Source: Centrapalus pauciflorus (taxonomy: Eukaryota > Streptophyta > Magnoliopsida > Asterales > Asteraceae). From it: a stretch of 64,000 bases of DNA. A program made the position numbers and the translations under genes. This document shows, piece after piece, positions 42,364 through 54,382 of this stretch (the first letter of the stretch is position 1; each line of letters opens with the position of its first letter). Under the pieces are notes generated by a model. The model searched no databases. It saw only the letters and a program-made list of their open reading frames with translations, and was not told the DNA's origin. Location: contig JAANYP010002773.1 in assembly GCA_020465985.1 (NCBI GenBank), positions 228,679 to 292,678 of the forward strand, in the 5' to 3' direction.

Positions 42364-45150
42364 TTATATGAAACCTTTCACAATGATATCTGACATAAAA
42401 GAAACATGAGAATTAGTAGACTTAGATACTTGTTTCTTCTGTAAATTTCTCTTACCTTTTGAAGATTGAACTCTGAGTGCAATGGAGTTTTCTGTTGAAG
42501 ATGATTCACCTTTTTCAAAGTTAGGAGTGTTAAAAATAACTTTTGTTTTTTCCTTCTTTTGTTGTAAAGTTGGTGAATTTTTAGATAATTTTATTGAATC
42601 TGAATAAATTCTTTGCAGAATTTTAATAGGTTCTTTTTGACCATCTGATTGTTTGTTATGCAGAGGTTTGACAAATTCATCAATTTTAACGAACATTTCC
42701 TCTAAGGAATTAAAGTCAGAGTGCGTAAACAGATCAAATTCCTTTTCTGAATTGATAGAATCTAGAGAAGTTGAAGATGATGGATCAGACAACTTTTTGT
42801 TCTTAGGCTGATTTTGTAACTTTTGTTCCATAGTTTTTAATTCAGCCTTGAGAGATCTATTTTCTGTCTCAAAATTTTTATTTTTCAATTCTAGATCAGA
42901 ATTTATCTTTTCTAGAATTGAATATGGCAGGTATAACTTTTGAGATTGAGTAGGTGATTCAGACAAATCCTTTTCAGAATATGTTTGAATGTACTCTTCT
43001 TTAATATTAGTATTATTGCTTGCTTCATTTATTCTGTTATAATCAACAGAATTTTGCATTTTGTCTGATCGTAATCTTTTTGTTTCTTCACTAGATTCTA
43101 CTTCATCAGATGCTTTCATAAAGGTCAATTTTAATCCTAAGTTCATGTATCTGACATCATATATTGTTGGTGAACTAGATATTGCCTTTGTCAGATACTT
43201 TGGATTTTCCCAACCAACACCAGATTTAGAATTATAAAATTCTGTGTCTTTTGGTTGATTTAAATAAATGGTTTGATCTGTTTGCCCTCTTTTGATAAAT
43301 TCATCTTCCATCTTCTTTATTTTCTCATAAAGTTTAGTTCGTTCTTCAAAAATAGCATGATATTTTACAGAAAAATTTGAAGCTTCTAATTCTGCTATTC
43401 TCGGTCTTTCTTGTAGGTCAGATATATTATGATTAAGATCTAGTATTTTGCTTTGCAGTTCTCTCTCTTTATCTTGTAAATCTGAAACTACTCGTAAGGC
43501 TAATGCTTTATCTTTGGAAAAATCTAAAACTAAGTTACGTTTATTACGAAGTTTGTTTTCCAAAGAATGAGCATTTTTCTTTTCAGCCTTTAATGATTTT
43601 TCAAACTTTTTAAGCATACAGGCCATATGAGTTAATTTTTCTTCTAGCACACAAGATTCATCAATATCAGAGTCAGAGTTGGAATGTACCTCAGGTTTGT
43701 CAGAACCATTCGATCTGTCTGACTCTGAATCTTCATTGTCCTCAACATCTGTTTTTCCAGTTGCCATCAACGCCACTTCTTCTGTCTCTTCCTCCTCAGA
43801 TTCTTGTCTTTCTTCATCCTCTTCATCTGTTAAACCAACCCATACTTCATCCTCAGCTATCATGGCTGATTCACTTAATTCTGACTCATTGAGAATCTCT
43901 GATTTCAGACAAATATGAGCATCCTCATCAAGAATATATTCATCTTCAGATAACTGCAGCCAGTGGTCATCCTCCGCCATAAGAGCTTTTCCAGACTCCT
44001 TTTCTTTGGCTAAGAGAGTCTTTCTAGTATAGTAGTCAGAGTTTTTGACTACTGGAAGTCTACATTCACGGGCATAGTGACCTGGTTTTCCACAGTTATA
44101 ACATTTCTGCTGTGAATCTTTCTTTGCTGACTTGTCTGATTTTTCATATTTGTCAGTTTTTCTTCCACTGCTTTCTCCATATTTTTCATATTTGTCCTTC
44201 TTCTCAATTTTCCTCGAGCCAGTCTTGTAGCGCATCTTATTGTTGGTTGGCTTTCTGTAGAACTTCTTTTGAAATGCTTTGGTTAGCAGTGCCATCTTCT
44301 TTTTCATTTCTTCAATTTCAGAATCTGCAGATGAATCGGAGGATTCTGATTCGGAAGAGCTACTGCTGACTACCGCTCTTTTCTCCTTTTTCAATTTATA
44401 TTTGTACTTCTTTTTTGCCAGTAGAGCCAATGGGTCAGCAGTTTCTTTCTCGGCTTTCTTCTTTCCTGATAATTTCCTCAACACAACCTCCTGGTAGTTA
44501 TTGAGGTTCTCAAATATCATATGAAAATCCATTTCTTCTATGTCCTTTGTCTTCTGGATAATCATGGCATATTTCTCCCATTCAGGGTTTAGAACGTTTA
44601 GGAATTTGACATTTATGTCCAGATTGGACTTTGTCACTCCATTTCGTTTCATTTCACTTACCAAACTTACAAACCTCAGGTAAGTGTTTTCCAGTAGTTC
44701 TCCTTCACGAGCTCTGAAATTTTCAAACGTCATCAGGCTGTTTCTAGCTCTGTTTGTTGCAGCTCTGTCAGACGCCCTCATCAGTTTACACACTTCATCC
44801 CATATTGATTTGACAGTTTTTGTGTTTGTGAGGCATATGTAAATATCATTGGGGATGGAGATCAGAAGTAATTTCCTGGCAGTTTTATCCACTAGTTTTC
44901 TTTTCTTTTGAGCCTCAGTCAGATTGGTAACCTCAACTATCCTTGGTGGAATCGAGGGATTACCGGTGGGTACTCCAGGGATTGTTTCCATAAATGTGGT
45001 TGGTCCTTCTGTAAAGGATTTCAGCATCTCTTCTGACAGATCATGAAAGCTTATGAATTCTAGAAACCGTTCCCTCCATTGGACGTATTCTCCCCTGTAA
45101 AGAATTGGGGGTTTGGTTTCTGATCCCATTGCTAGAGCGTCCTTTGACAT
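42364..45150 (-). CDS. gag: Element E Gag (928 aa, intact)
   Basis: The ATG at 45150 and an uninterrupted frame give a 928-aa Gag. Residues about 1-230 carry the copia Gag core (YVQWRERFLEFI, NDIYICLTNTKTVKSIWDEV, NSLMTFENFRAREGE, FLNVLNPEWEKYAM). A Lys/Ser-rich linker precedes one zinc knuckle (CYNCGKPGHYAREC, residues about 351-364). The next part is strongly acidic (DEEDEERQESEEEETEE). The last 400 residues are mostly coiled-coil-like helix. Large Gags with such C-terminal extensions are typical of Sireviruses, and some bind dynein light chain LC8. The YIQT at about residues 720-723 is a possible but unproven LC8 motif. An intact Gag is striking in an element whose other ORFs are broken. 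Confidence 0.88.
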   Translation of the reverse strand: MSKDALAMGSETKPPILYRGEYVQWRERFLEFISFHDLSEEMLKSFTEGPTTFMETIPGVPTGNPSIPPRIVEVTNLTEAQKKRKLVDKTARKLLLISIPNDIYICLTNTKTVKSIWDEVCKLMRASDRAATNRARNSLMTFENFRAREGELLENTYLRFVSLVSEMKRNGVTKSNLDINVKFLNVLNPEWEKYAMIIQKTKDIEEMDFHMIFENLNNYQEVVLRKLSGKKKAEKETADPLALLAKKKYKYKLKKEKRAVVSSSSSESESSDSSADSEIEEMKKKMALLTKAFQKKFYRKPTNNKMRYKTGSRKIEKKDKYEKYGESSGRKTDKYEKSDKSAKKDSQQKCYNCGKPGHYARECRLPVVKNSDYYTRKTLLAKEKESGKALMAEDDHWLQLSEDEYILDEDAHICLKSEILNESELSESAMIAEDEVWVGLTDEEDEERQESEEEETEEVALMATGKTDVEDNEDSESDRSNGSDKPEVHSNSDSDIDESCVLEEKLTHMACMLKKFEKSLKAEKKNAHSLENKLRNKRNLVLDFSKDKALALRVVSDLQDKERELQSKILDLNHNISDLQERPRIAELEASNFSVKYHAIFEERTKLYEKIKKMEDEFIKRGQTDQTIYLNQPKDTEFYNSKSGVGWENPKYLTKAISSSPTIYDVRYMNLGLKLTFMKASDEVESSEETKRLRSDKMQNSVDYNRINEASNNTNIKEEYIQTYSEKDLSESPTQSQKLYLPYSILEKINSDLELKNKNFETENRSLKAELKTMEQKLQNQPKNKKLSDPSSSTSLDSINSEKEFDLFTHSDFNSLEEMFVKIDEFVKPLHNKQSDGQKEPIKILQRIYSDSIKLSKNSPTLQQKKEKTKVIFNTPNFEKGESSSTENSIALRVQSSKGKRNLQKKQVSKSTNSHVSFMSDIIVKGFI

Positions 45151-45225
45151 TATGATTGATGTTTTGGAAACTGTCCAAGATCTGATGAACTTTGATTGAA
45201 ATTGAAATTGTTGATCAACAGTTGA

Positions 45226-47258
45226 TGTAACATCCTCGAATTCAATTACTGTAATTCAGATTTATTTAGATGGATAATTTATAATTAAGTTGAATTATGA
45301 GCAAGGATTATCTATTTGGGATATTTAAAAGTTTGTTGTTATTTTAAGAAAATTGAGAACTCTGAATTATTGTTATGGAGTATTATAAATTATAAAAGTT
45401 AAGTAATGATAAAACTATGAATAAATCAGTATTATATGGAACCGGATAAGTTGAGGGGTGAAAGGTGCAAAATGATGAAAATGGGAATAAAAAGGCCAAG
45501 TCTTTCATTTTTTCACCACCTCTCTCTCTCTCTCTAGACTCTCTCTCTAGAATTCTCTCTGCCTTCTCTCTAGATTATCTTTCAAACCGACCGGCCGATT
45601 ATAGAGATTTATACATCATCGGAAATATCTCGAAGAGTACTACAACAATCTACGGTTGCATTTGTGGTTTCGTATGAATTGAGGTAAGAATCGACCCTTT
45701 TAAGCTTTTATATTCGGTTTTGAAGACATGAATTTCGAGTTTATCATTTCTTGCATGAATAAAGCAAGTTTTGCTTGAGTTTTTTCTAGAATATGATAGA
45801 GCATGTGTAATAGAATTGAAACTAGGCTTAATACATGACATATCCGTGATTTTAGGCTCAGAAATGCATGTTTTTAAGCTGTAAATATGAACAAATTCGA
45901 GAATGCCAAGAACAAAGTCGAAATACAAGAACAAACTCGATTTTTGTACTAAATTCGAGTATGTATTCGAATTTAGCCCCTAAATTCGAATGGGGATCTA
46001 ATTTAGCCCCTAAATTCGAATGGGATTCGAATATAACAGGAACTCGGCGAGTTCCTTGCATCTACTCGGCGAGTTCTAGCAGTTTTTGGGAAATTCGAAT
46101 GGGTTTAAAGGAACCAAATTTATGGACTAATAACCACGCTTTTGGGATATCTTTTGTACTATAGTAAGGCAAATAAAGGAGAGTTAATTGGGAATAAGAA
46201 CTCATCAAATGATGTTATTTAAACGTATGATTCGGATATGGTCCGAAGTTGAATTTGAATTTACCTTGGATCCGAAATGCGAATCAAATATTGCAAAACT
46301 TATAAATTTAAGGTTTTACGAAACTAAACAAGTTATTGACATGAGGTACTGTTGCAACTGACTTACAGGTCCCTTGTGGTGTTGTTTAACCCACAGTGGG
46401 GTACTTCGTGGATCCGGTTGAAATCCCGAGGAGAAATAAAATTTGGATAAAGTTAATAACGCACCCACTGTGAGTACCTTTGATTTTAACATGTCTGCAT
46501 CTGCTTTATGTTTGCTTTGCCTGCTGAGGCATGTTGTTTCACTTTCGTTTGGCACTCTACTAACTTGCTTATATGTTGATGCACATTCATACTTGTTGCA
46601 TGTCCGTTTCTTTGTTATGCATCTTATTATGGACCTGTTGGTCGCATCTGTACTCCGATGTTACTGTGCTATATGACCAAGAGCTGACACCTCTGTGGTC
46701 AGGATAGACAGTAGGTCATCCCCGATGTTATGTCTGCCTCAGATGGTTGGTTTTTCTTATGCCGAGCGTCATCTCGATGGAGTTGCGGCTAGGGTTTGCG
46801 TACTTTGTGTACGTGTGGAGTATACGGTATGCGTTACCGGTGTTACTCCTGGGGGCATCATAAAGGTTTGTGGAATGTGTAAAATCATTGGTATTCACTA
46901 AGCAATTCGCTTACCCCTTCAGTTGTTATATTTTTACAGGAAAAAGGGAAATCCGCTGCTGGACCATCTAGCTAGGACATCAGTCGAAGTGATTTGAAGT
47001 ATCTACTGTTTATCTTGGTAACAAAATTATGGAATGTTGTTGTAATAAATTTGGGGATGATGTAATGCTTTTGAGATTGTAGACTTAGAATTGTAACCTA
47101 GGTAGCACCGTAGGGTGTTGGGCACAAGTTTGTATTATTTTATTTCGTAATTTATGCTTCCGCACTTAAATTAAGATATCAGATCATTATATAACTGTTT
47201 GATGGTGATTAATCCTGGGTGAATGGTAAATGGTGGTTAATGTGGCAAGGGTGTCACA
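45226..47258 (+). repeat. 5' LTR of element F
   Basis: 2033 bp, TGTAACATCCTCGAATTC...GTGTCACA. It contains a CT-rich stretch (45522-45572), donor-like GAG|GTAAG at 45684, a shorter CGAA/CGAG motif cluster (45890-46290), the block shared with C, and acceptor-like TTTTTACAG ending at 46939. Confidence 0.95.
45684..46939 (+). other. Candidate intron inside the element F LTR
   Basis: GAG|GTAAGAATC and TTTTTACAG|GAAAAAGGG bound 1256 nt; the 3' LTR has 51654-52910 (1257 nt). The positions match the pair in element C LTRs. Splicing has not been shown. Confidence 0.4.
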
Positions 47259-47263
47259 CGAGA

Positions 47264-47275
47264 TGGTATCAGAGC
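47264..47275 (+). other. Primer-binding site of element F (initiator tRNA-Met)
   Basis: TGGTATCAGAGC, five bases after the LTR end. Confidence 0.92.
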
Positions 47276-47477
47276 AGAAGTTTGAGATTCAAGTGTCCGT
47301 GAGGTCTTGGTCTCATACATTAAGTGATGATATGTAGTGATTATAAGTAATGGTCTTAACTAAGATAGGTTACGATCTAGTAATCATAGGAGATTGACTA
47401 TCATACGGGACAAATGAGTGGTGTTTATAAATAAACGACATGTTACTAAACAAGTTATATGTTTTATATTTTAGAAC

Positions 47478-48260
47478 ATGTCTGGAGGAGGAATGACACC
47501 ACGAGAAACGAAAGAAATGATGTTGTCAATGATGGCAGAACAAAACAGGATGATTCAAGATCAGTTTCGGGCTCGAGATGAGGCCAAAGCTAAAAGAAAA
47601 TAAGACAAGAGAAAAGAAAAGAGGGAACATGAAAGAGATTATGTTGTGGATAACATAAACCTTAGGAATAAAGCGAAACGTAAAGACAAGGGCAAGGAAA
47701 AGATTGATTATGAAACCGGAATAGATGAGAATTACATGAAATATGTAATTAGATCATTCAAGGACTGGCAACCACCAATATTCATTGGATCTCGGAGAAT
47801 TGAGGAAGCAGAAATGTGGATTACAATTATGGAACAAATCTTTAAGGAGATGAATTGTAAGGATGAGTACAAGGTATTTTTAGCTAAGGATCAATTGATT
47901 GGACAAGCTAAGGAATGGTGGAACTGTTGGGAAAAAGAATTGGGATCCAAGTTGATTGCTTCCTTTAGTTGGGAACAATTCAAGTTGTTGTTTAGTAGGC
48001 AATATGGTGAGCCTGATATCGTACCACATGTTAATCATGAAGAAAGAGCTATTGGAAAGATTGTAAAGTCTGGAGAAGATGAACTAAATGGACTATACTT
48101 GAGGTCAAGAACAAATAAACGTGATAGAAGTAAGAGATGTGGCCATTGTAATCAATTTGGACATAAGGCTAACAAATGTCCAATGAAGGCCGATGCTTGT
48201 TATAATTGTGGAAAAGTGGGCCATTTTAGCAGAAATTGCAAATTTCGACCAAAGAATTAG
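47478..48260 (+). pseudogene. gag: Element F gag (one stop, otherwise open)
   Basis: The frame from ATG 47478 to TAG 48258-48260 has a single TAA at 47601-47603 (KRK-stop-DKR). The first 40 residues match element C Gag. The middle (FKDWQPPIFIGSRRIEEAEMWITIMEQI, QLIGQAKEWWNCWEKEL, FSRQYGEPD) keeps the retrotransposon Gag pattern but is far from C's. Two zinc knuckles follow (CGHCNQFGHKANKC, CYNCGKVGHFSRNC). At about 260 aa it is much shorter than the corresponding part of C, and it ends in a stop without entering protease. Either a chimera or a divergent Gag kept by a non-autonomous element is possible. Confidence 0.75.
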
Positions 48261-51162
48261 CATGTAATGATATTACATGATGAAACTATGAATAAAAAGT
48301 TCAACAAAAGAGATGAGATCTCTGAGATTGTGGTTATAACTTTTGGACGTTAATCCATAGAGTTAGAAGTATACTTTAAAGATTCCATATGTAATATTTC
48401 ATCGAAGTTCTATAATGCTGAAGTTAACATGAAATCGAGTTATATAAAGTTTTATTACTAATATAAGTATAATCCTATTTGTGAATGAGAATATTCGAGT
48501 ATATAAATAGGCAGTAGGTGAATAGCCAAGATGGACTTGGAAGCTTTGAATTGGAAAAGATGTTATAGACTTCTTGGAAATTTATGAATGAGTTGAGAAG
48601 TTGTAATAAAGTTTAAGTTTGACCATGATGGGTTAAAGAATTGGAACTAATCATATTAGTATCATACGTGATATCTTTAAAGGATGGATAACAACTTGTA
48701 GTGTTTATCATAAAACAAAATAGCATCAACTTGTATTAAAAGGAAACGGTAAGGTACATTGTATTGAATATTTTAAGCTTACAAAGGTTGTGGCTGAGAA
48801 CACATGACACGAACTGTTCATGAGAATTTGATGTAGTTGGAGTCAAAGAGGCTATTTCAATATTTGAAATATGTAAATTTTATAACAGAAAGAAAAGTAA
48901 TTCAAGAATTTCTGAGAAAGCAAACGAAGGTATGAGAATGCGTGACTTGTGTTAATATTGAATGGGATTTGGAATATGCAATGCGAAGTGTAAAATAAGA
49001 AATATATGTGAAGTATAATCGATCGGAAGAGAGATATAATACTTAATGAAATGGAGATTTGATTAAAAAAGTTTAAAGAGACTTTGGACACTAGGGAAAT
49101 TGCTTATACAGCAAAGAAAAGTCTAGTACTACGATTCGGAATCTAAGGAAGATTCGGAGGTGATCATGAGTTCTGTTTGATTTTGGTGTCGATCAATTAT
49201 TTGTATCTACTACTTTTGCTCAACAATTGTTAATACCTTGATCTAAGTTGTCTATTGTGATTGTTGTTGAAATTGCTAAGTAACACATTAGTTAGCGTAG
49301 ATCATGTGTATCATGATTGTACTTAGTGATTGAAGAGGTAGTACTTAATCCTGACTTGATTTCAATAGAGATCGGTGATTTGATACGATAATTAGAAAGA
49401 ACTTATTACATATATGTGATAAGACGCATGTACTTTGCAATGAAGGAATAATAAAGATAACTACGCCGGAAGGGGGCTAGAGATTTGTATATATGAGGAT
49501 GGGAGAAGTAGGGATCAATGTATAATGATGATTGTTGGGTCCCGAAAGCTGATTGCTTAGGGCTGTGAGTTTTGTTTGGTATATGCTATTGATACCAAGA
49601 CTGAAAAGAAAACTGTGGCCGATACGCCTGTTGTCCCAAATGTTTCCATATGTGTTTCTGGAAGACTTGTCTGATGTGCCACTTGAAAGACAAGTGAAAT
49701 TGTGTGTTGACTTGATCCCTGGAGCTTCTCCAATAGCTTGTTGTTCGTATCGGTATGCATCTATAGAAATGTAATAGATGATGAAACAGCTTTAGGAGTT
49801 GTCAGATAGGGGCTTCGTTAGATTGAGTTCTCTGCCATGTGGAGTCCGATATTGTTTATGAATCAAAAGATGTCACAATGAGAATGTGCATAGCTTCACA
49901 TGATTTGAACAAATTGACTATAAGTATCCGCTGCCGGGAATTGATGATTATTCGATTAAGCTGCATGAGAGCTAATTATTTTTCTAAGAGTGATCTACGA
50001 ATGGGATATGATTAGTTGAGGTCCGAAGAAGGAATGTACTGAAAATGGCTTTCAAGGATAGTTATGAGCACTACGAGTCTCTGGTTACGACATTTTGATT
50101 AACTAACACCCCAGCTGTTATATGGACATCATGAATAGGAATTTGTAGACCGATGTTGGATGAATCGATAATTGTAGTCATTGACAATATTCTAGAGTAC
50201 TTTAAGTTTAAAGAAGAGCAAGACATACACCTGAGAAAGTTGTTGGAACTATTGAGAATTTGGAAGCCGTCTCACACTGTCACTGAAATAAGAGGTTTTC
50301 TACGATTGGTAGATTGTAGACAACTTGATTAAATTGGTATATTTTATATACCAACTCGAGAAAGTTATTGTTGGAAAGACTTGCACAGATTTAAATGAGT
50401 AAGGTTATTACTTTTATGGTATTCTAAAATCGATTATGTCTGATTAAAAGAGTAGTTTCATTTTCAAACTCTTGGTTTGCTTTACAAGTGGGATTAGGCA
50501 CACATATAGCTATGAGTATAGCTTACCGACCTCGACAAATGGTCAAAATGAATGAACTATTTTCATATTTGAATACATGATGAGATCATGTATTTTGGAT
50601 TTAAGTACCAACTGAAAAGATCAATTGTTTTAATGGAATTTTCATATAGCATTAGTTATCATAATTAAAAATCAAGAAAACCATGTTTTAAGTTTTGCAC
50701 GGGAAGAAATGTAGAAACCTTACATGTTGGAAAGAAATCGAAAGAACTCTGATTGTTATGTTTGTGTTATCACAAAGGTGTTATTTATTTTGAAAGAGGA
50801 ACAAGTTAGCACTATGGTGTATTGGCTCAATTAGAATAACAGAAAAGTTAGGAATCTGTTATCTCATTTGGAATTACATAAGAAAATATCGAAATAGCAC
50901 TTGGTGTTTTATGTGGAAAGCTTTATATATTCTTCACAACTGGTAATGAAGATTGGGATGATTATACCGAATTGGAATTCATGAAAGGTTAGTATATGTA
51001 GAGAAGTGGAATATATTACAGATATGAAATTAATGAAGTTAAGAAACAAAGACATTAAAATGGTATAGATATGTTGGAAGCATCACAAAGAAGTAAATCA
51101 CATTTTGGGAGACAAAAGTCGATACGTTGAAAAGTATAAGTATGTATTCGAATCCAAATAAA
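48261..51162 (+). pseudogene. Element F pol remnant, heavily decayed
   Basis: 48261-49140 has no recognisable domain. From about 49170 come fragments alignable to element C: protease (FVSTTFAQQL, with the DSG site reading DFG), the segment before RT (EDLSDVPLERQV, DLIPGASPIA), RT pieces (TMRMCIA, NKLTI), integrase pieces (LMEFSYSISYHN) and the chromodomain end (KLRNKDIKMV, CWKHHKEVNH). Dozens of stops and frameshifts separate them. RT-RNase H is partly deleted around 50250-50500. The internal region is shorter than that of C by about 0.9 kb. Confidence 0.8.
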
Positions 51163-51176
51163 CTTCGAGGACGAAG
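51163..51176 (+). other. Conserved hairpin after pol in element F
   Basis: CTTCG-AGGA-CGAAG, identical to the hairpin in C. It is preserved although the pol next to it is destroyed, so it may be needed in cis. Confidence 0.65.
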
Positions 51177-51199
51177 TTTGAGCGTGGTGGAGCCCATGT

Positions 51200-53229
51200 T
51201 GTAACATCCTCGAATTCAATTACCATAATTCAGATTTATTTAGATGGATAATTTATAATTAAGTTGAATTATGAGCAAGGATTATGTATTTGGGATATTT
51301 AAAAGTTTGTTGTTAATTTAAGAAAATTGAGAACTCTGAATTATTATTATGGAGTATTATAAATTATAAAAGTTAAGTAATGATAAAACTAAGAATAAAT
51401 CAGTATTATATGGAACCGGATAAGTTGAGGGGTGAAAGGTGCAAAATGATGAAAATGGGAATAAAAAGGCCAAGTCTTTCGTTTTTTCACCACCTCTCTC
51501 TCTCTAGACTCTCTCTCTAGAATTCTCTCTGCCTTCTCTCTAGATTATCTCTCAAACCGACCGGCCGATTATACAGATTTATACGTCATCGGTCAGATCT
51601 CGAAGAGTACTACAACAATCTACGGTTGCATTTGTGGTTTCGTACGAATTGAGGTAAGAATCGACCCTTTTAAGCTTTTATATTCGGTTTTGAAGACATG
51701 AATTTCGAGTTTAACATTTCTTGCATGAATAAAGCTAGTTTTGCTTGAGTTTTTGCTAGAATATGATAGAGTATGTGTAATAGAATCGAAACTAGGCTTA
51801 ATACATGACATATCCGTGATTTTAGGCTTAGAAATGCATGTTTTTAAGCTGTAAATATGAACAAATTCGAGAATGCCAAGAACAAAGTCGAAATACAAGA
51901 ACAAACTCGTTTTTTGTACTAAATTCGAGTATGTATTCGAATTTAGCCCCTAAATTCAAATGGGGATCGAATTTAGCCCCTAAATTCGAATGGGGTTCGA
52001 ATTTAACAGGAACTCGGCGAGTTCCTTGCATCTACTCGGCGAGTTCTAGCAGTTTTTGGGAAATTCGAATGGGTTTAAAGGAACCGAATCTATGGACTAA
52101 TAACCACGCTTTTGGGATATCTTTTGTACTATAGTAAGGCAAATAAAGGAGAGTTAATTGGGAATAAGAACTCATCAAATGATGTGATTTAAACGTCTGA
52201 TTCGGATATGGTCCGAAGTTGAATTTGAATTTACCTTGGATCCGAAATGGGGATCAAATATAGCAAAACTTATAAATTTAAGGTTTTACGAAACTAAACA
52301 AGTTATTGACACGAGGTACTGTTGCAACTGACTTACAGGTCCCTTGTGGTGTTGTTTAACCCACAGTGGGGTAGTTCGTGGATCCGGTTGAAATCCCGAG
52401 GAGAAATAAAATTTGGATAAAGTTAATAACTCACTCACTGTGAGTACCTTTGATTTTAACATGTCTGCATCCGCTTTATGTTTGCTTTGCCTGCTGAGGC
52501 ATGTTGTTTCACTTTCGTTTGGCACTCTACTAACTTGCTTATATGTTGATGCACATTCATACTTGTTGCATGTCCGTTTCTTTGTTGTGCATCTTATTGA
52601 TGGACCTGTGGGTCGCATCTGTACTCCGATGTTACTGTGCTATATGACCAAGAGCTGACACCTCTGTGGTCAGGATAGACAGTAGGTCATCCCCGATGTT
52701 ATGTCTGCCTCAGATGGTTGGTTTTTCTTATGCCGAGCGTCATCTCGATGGAGTTGCGGTTCGGGTTTGCGTACTTTGTGTACGTGTGGAGTATACGGTA
52801 TGCGTTACCGGTGTTACTCCTGGGGGCATCATAAAGATTTGTGGAATGTGTAAAATCATTGGTATTCACTAAGCAATTCGCTTACCCCTTCAGCTGTTAT
52901 ATTTTTACAGGAAAAAGGGAAATCCGCTGCTGGACCATCTAGCTAGGACATCAGTCGAAGTGATTTGAAGTATCTACTGTTTATCTTGGTAACAAAATTA
53001 TGGAATGTTGTTGAAATAAATTTGGGGATGATGTAATGCTTTTGAGATTGTAGACTTAGAATTGTAACCTAGGTAGCACCGTAGGGTGTTGGGCACAAGT
53101 TTGTATTATTTTATTTCGTATTTTATGCTTCCGCACTTAAATTAAGATATCATATCATTATATAACTGTTTGATGGTGATTAATCCTGGGTGAATGGTAA
53201 ATGGTGGTTAATGTGGCAAGGGTGTCACA
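51200..53229 (+). repeat. 3' LTR of element F
   Basis: 2030 bp, TGTAACATCCTCGAATTC...GTGTCACA, followed by GTTGA. Confidence 0.95.
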
Positions 53230-53329
53230 GTTGAAAGTTGATCAACCTTTGAAACAAAGATTAGTATCAAATGATCAACTTGAATCTCTAACAAAGTAAC
53301 TTGTTAGTAGCAATAATCACCTTGAATCA

Positions 53330-53970
53330 AACACTGAATAGACTTGAATGATGTTTTGTAAAACTCGAATAATGTGTTGCAAAACTCAAATAATATGTTG
53401 CAAAACTTGAATGATATGTTGCAAAACTCGAATGATATGTTGCAAAACTCGAACAATGCTTGTATGAAACTCGAATTAATTTGAGTGAAACTCGAATGAT
53501 TTTTTTTTGGTGAAACTCGAATAAGGCTATGTAAAACACGAATGAGTTTTATATAAAACTCGATTTAGCCTTAGAGAAAATCGAATAAGGCTATGTAAAA
53601 CTCGAATGAGCTTTGTATAAATCTCGAATCAGCCTTAGGGAAACTCGAATTAGTTTGAGAAACTTGATTGTTAGAGTGAAACTCGAATTACTCTATTGTG
53701 AAACTCGAATTAAATTCGAATTCTTAATAAATTCGAATGAAATTCAACTTTACTTGTGTTAAACTCTAATGTAATTGAGTGTAAACTCGAATTGACTAAA
53801 ATGCAACTCGATTGATTAATCAATTCAACTCGAATCAACTAAGATGCAACTCGATTGATTAATCAAGTAAACTCGAATAAAATTAAAACCAACTCGATTG
53901 ACACTTGTTGTCAACTCGATTTACAAAGGTATTCAACTCGAATTGCACATATTCTATGTGTATTTCGAGT
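53330..53970 (+). repeat. 21-bp CTCGAAT array in element E leader
   Basis: AACTCGAAT and variants recur about every 21-24 bp. In 53376-53452 the unit CTCGAATGATATGTTGCAAAA (21 bp) is repeated nearly exactly. The orientation is the same as in the array at 39110-39720. It lies between the PBS (54369) and gag (45150, across F), in the untranslated leader on the minus strand. Confidence 0.8.
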
Positions 53971-54368
53971 TTCTTAATTTTTCAGATGGTTCAAGTCTGA
54001 AATTCAAATTAATTTGAAAAATTTGTCCATTTTCACTCAAATTGAAATCGAAGGTGAGGAATTTGATTACAAACACTTTTGTCCAAAAATAGATCTATAC
54101 TTGACTTTTGCAATGAAACAGTGAAAAACTTTGAGTTTTTCAAATCTTTACAAAAATCTCTAGATCTTTTGTTGTGTTTGATGAATCAAATCAAATTTAT
54201 ATTCCATTGAATCGTCTAGTGATCCTTTACCTTCGATCCAAATTTCATAGTGTAAGATCAATCAGATTGAAAACCCTTGGTGATTTTAGGGTTTTTCGAA
54301 AAAAAATATCAAGAACAGTTAATCAGTTCTTAAAATTCAATTTCAGAATCAAAATTTCACCCCTAAAA

Positions 54369-54380
54369 GCTCTGATACCA
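54369..54380 (-). other. Primer-binding site of element E (initiator tRNA-Met)
   Basis: The plus strand reads GCTCTGATACCA, two bases inside the 5' LTR at 54383. Confidence 0.92.
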
Positions 54381-54382
54381 AT

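Larger units (their letters stand above)
45226..53229 (+). mobile_element. Element F: Tekay-like Ty3/gypsy, non-autonomous, nested in E
   Basis: It is 8.0 kb, with LTRs of 2033 and 2030 bp and target duplication GTTGA (45221-45225 and 53230-53234). PBS, a gag with one stop, a pol remnant full of stops and a post-pol hairpin are present. LTR blocks, PBS spacing, the Gag N-terminus (MSGG...MTP) and the pol remnant relate it to element C. LTR divergence is about 2.4% by hand count, far less than the decay of pol. Confidence 0.95.
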
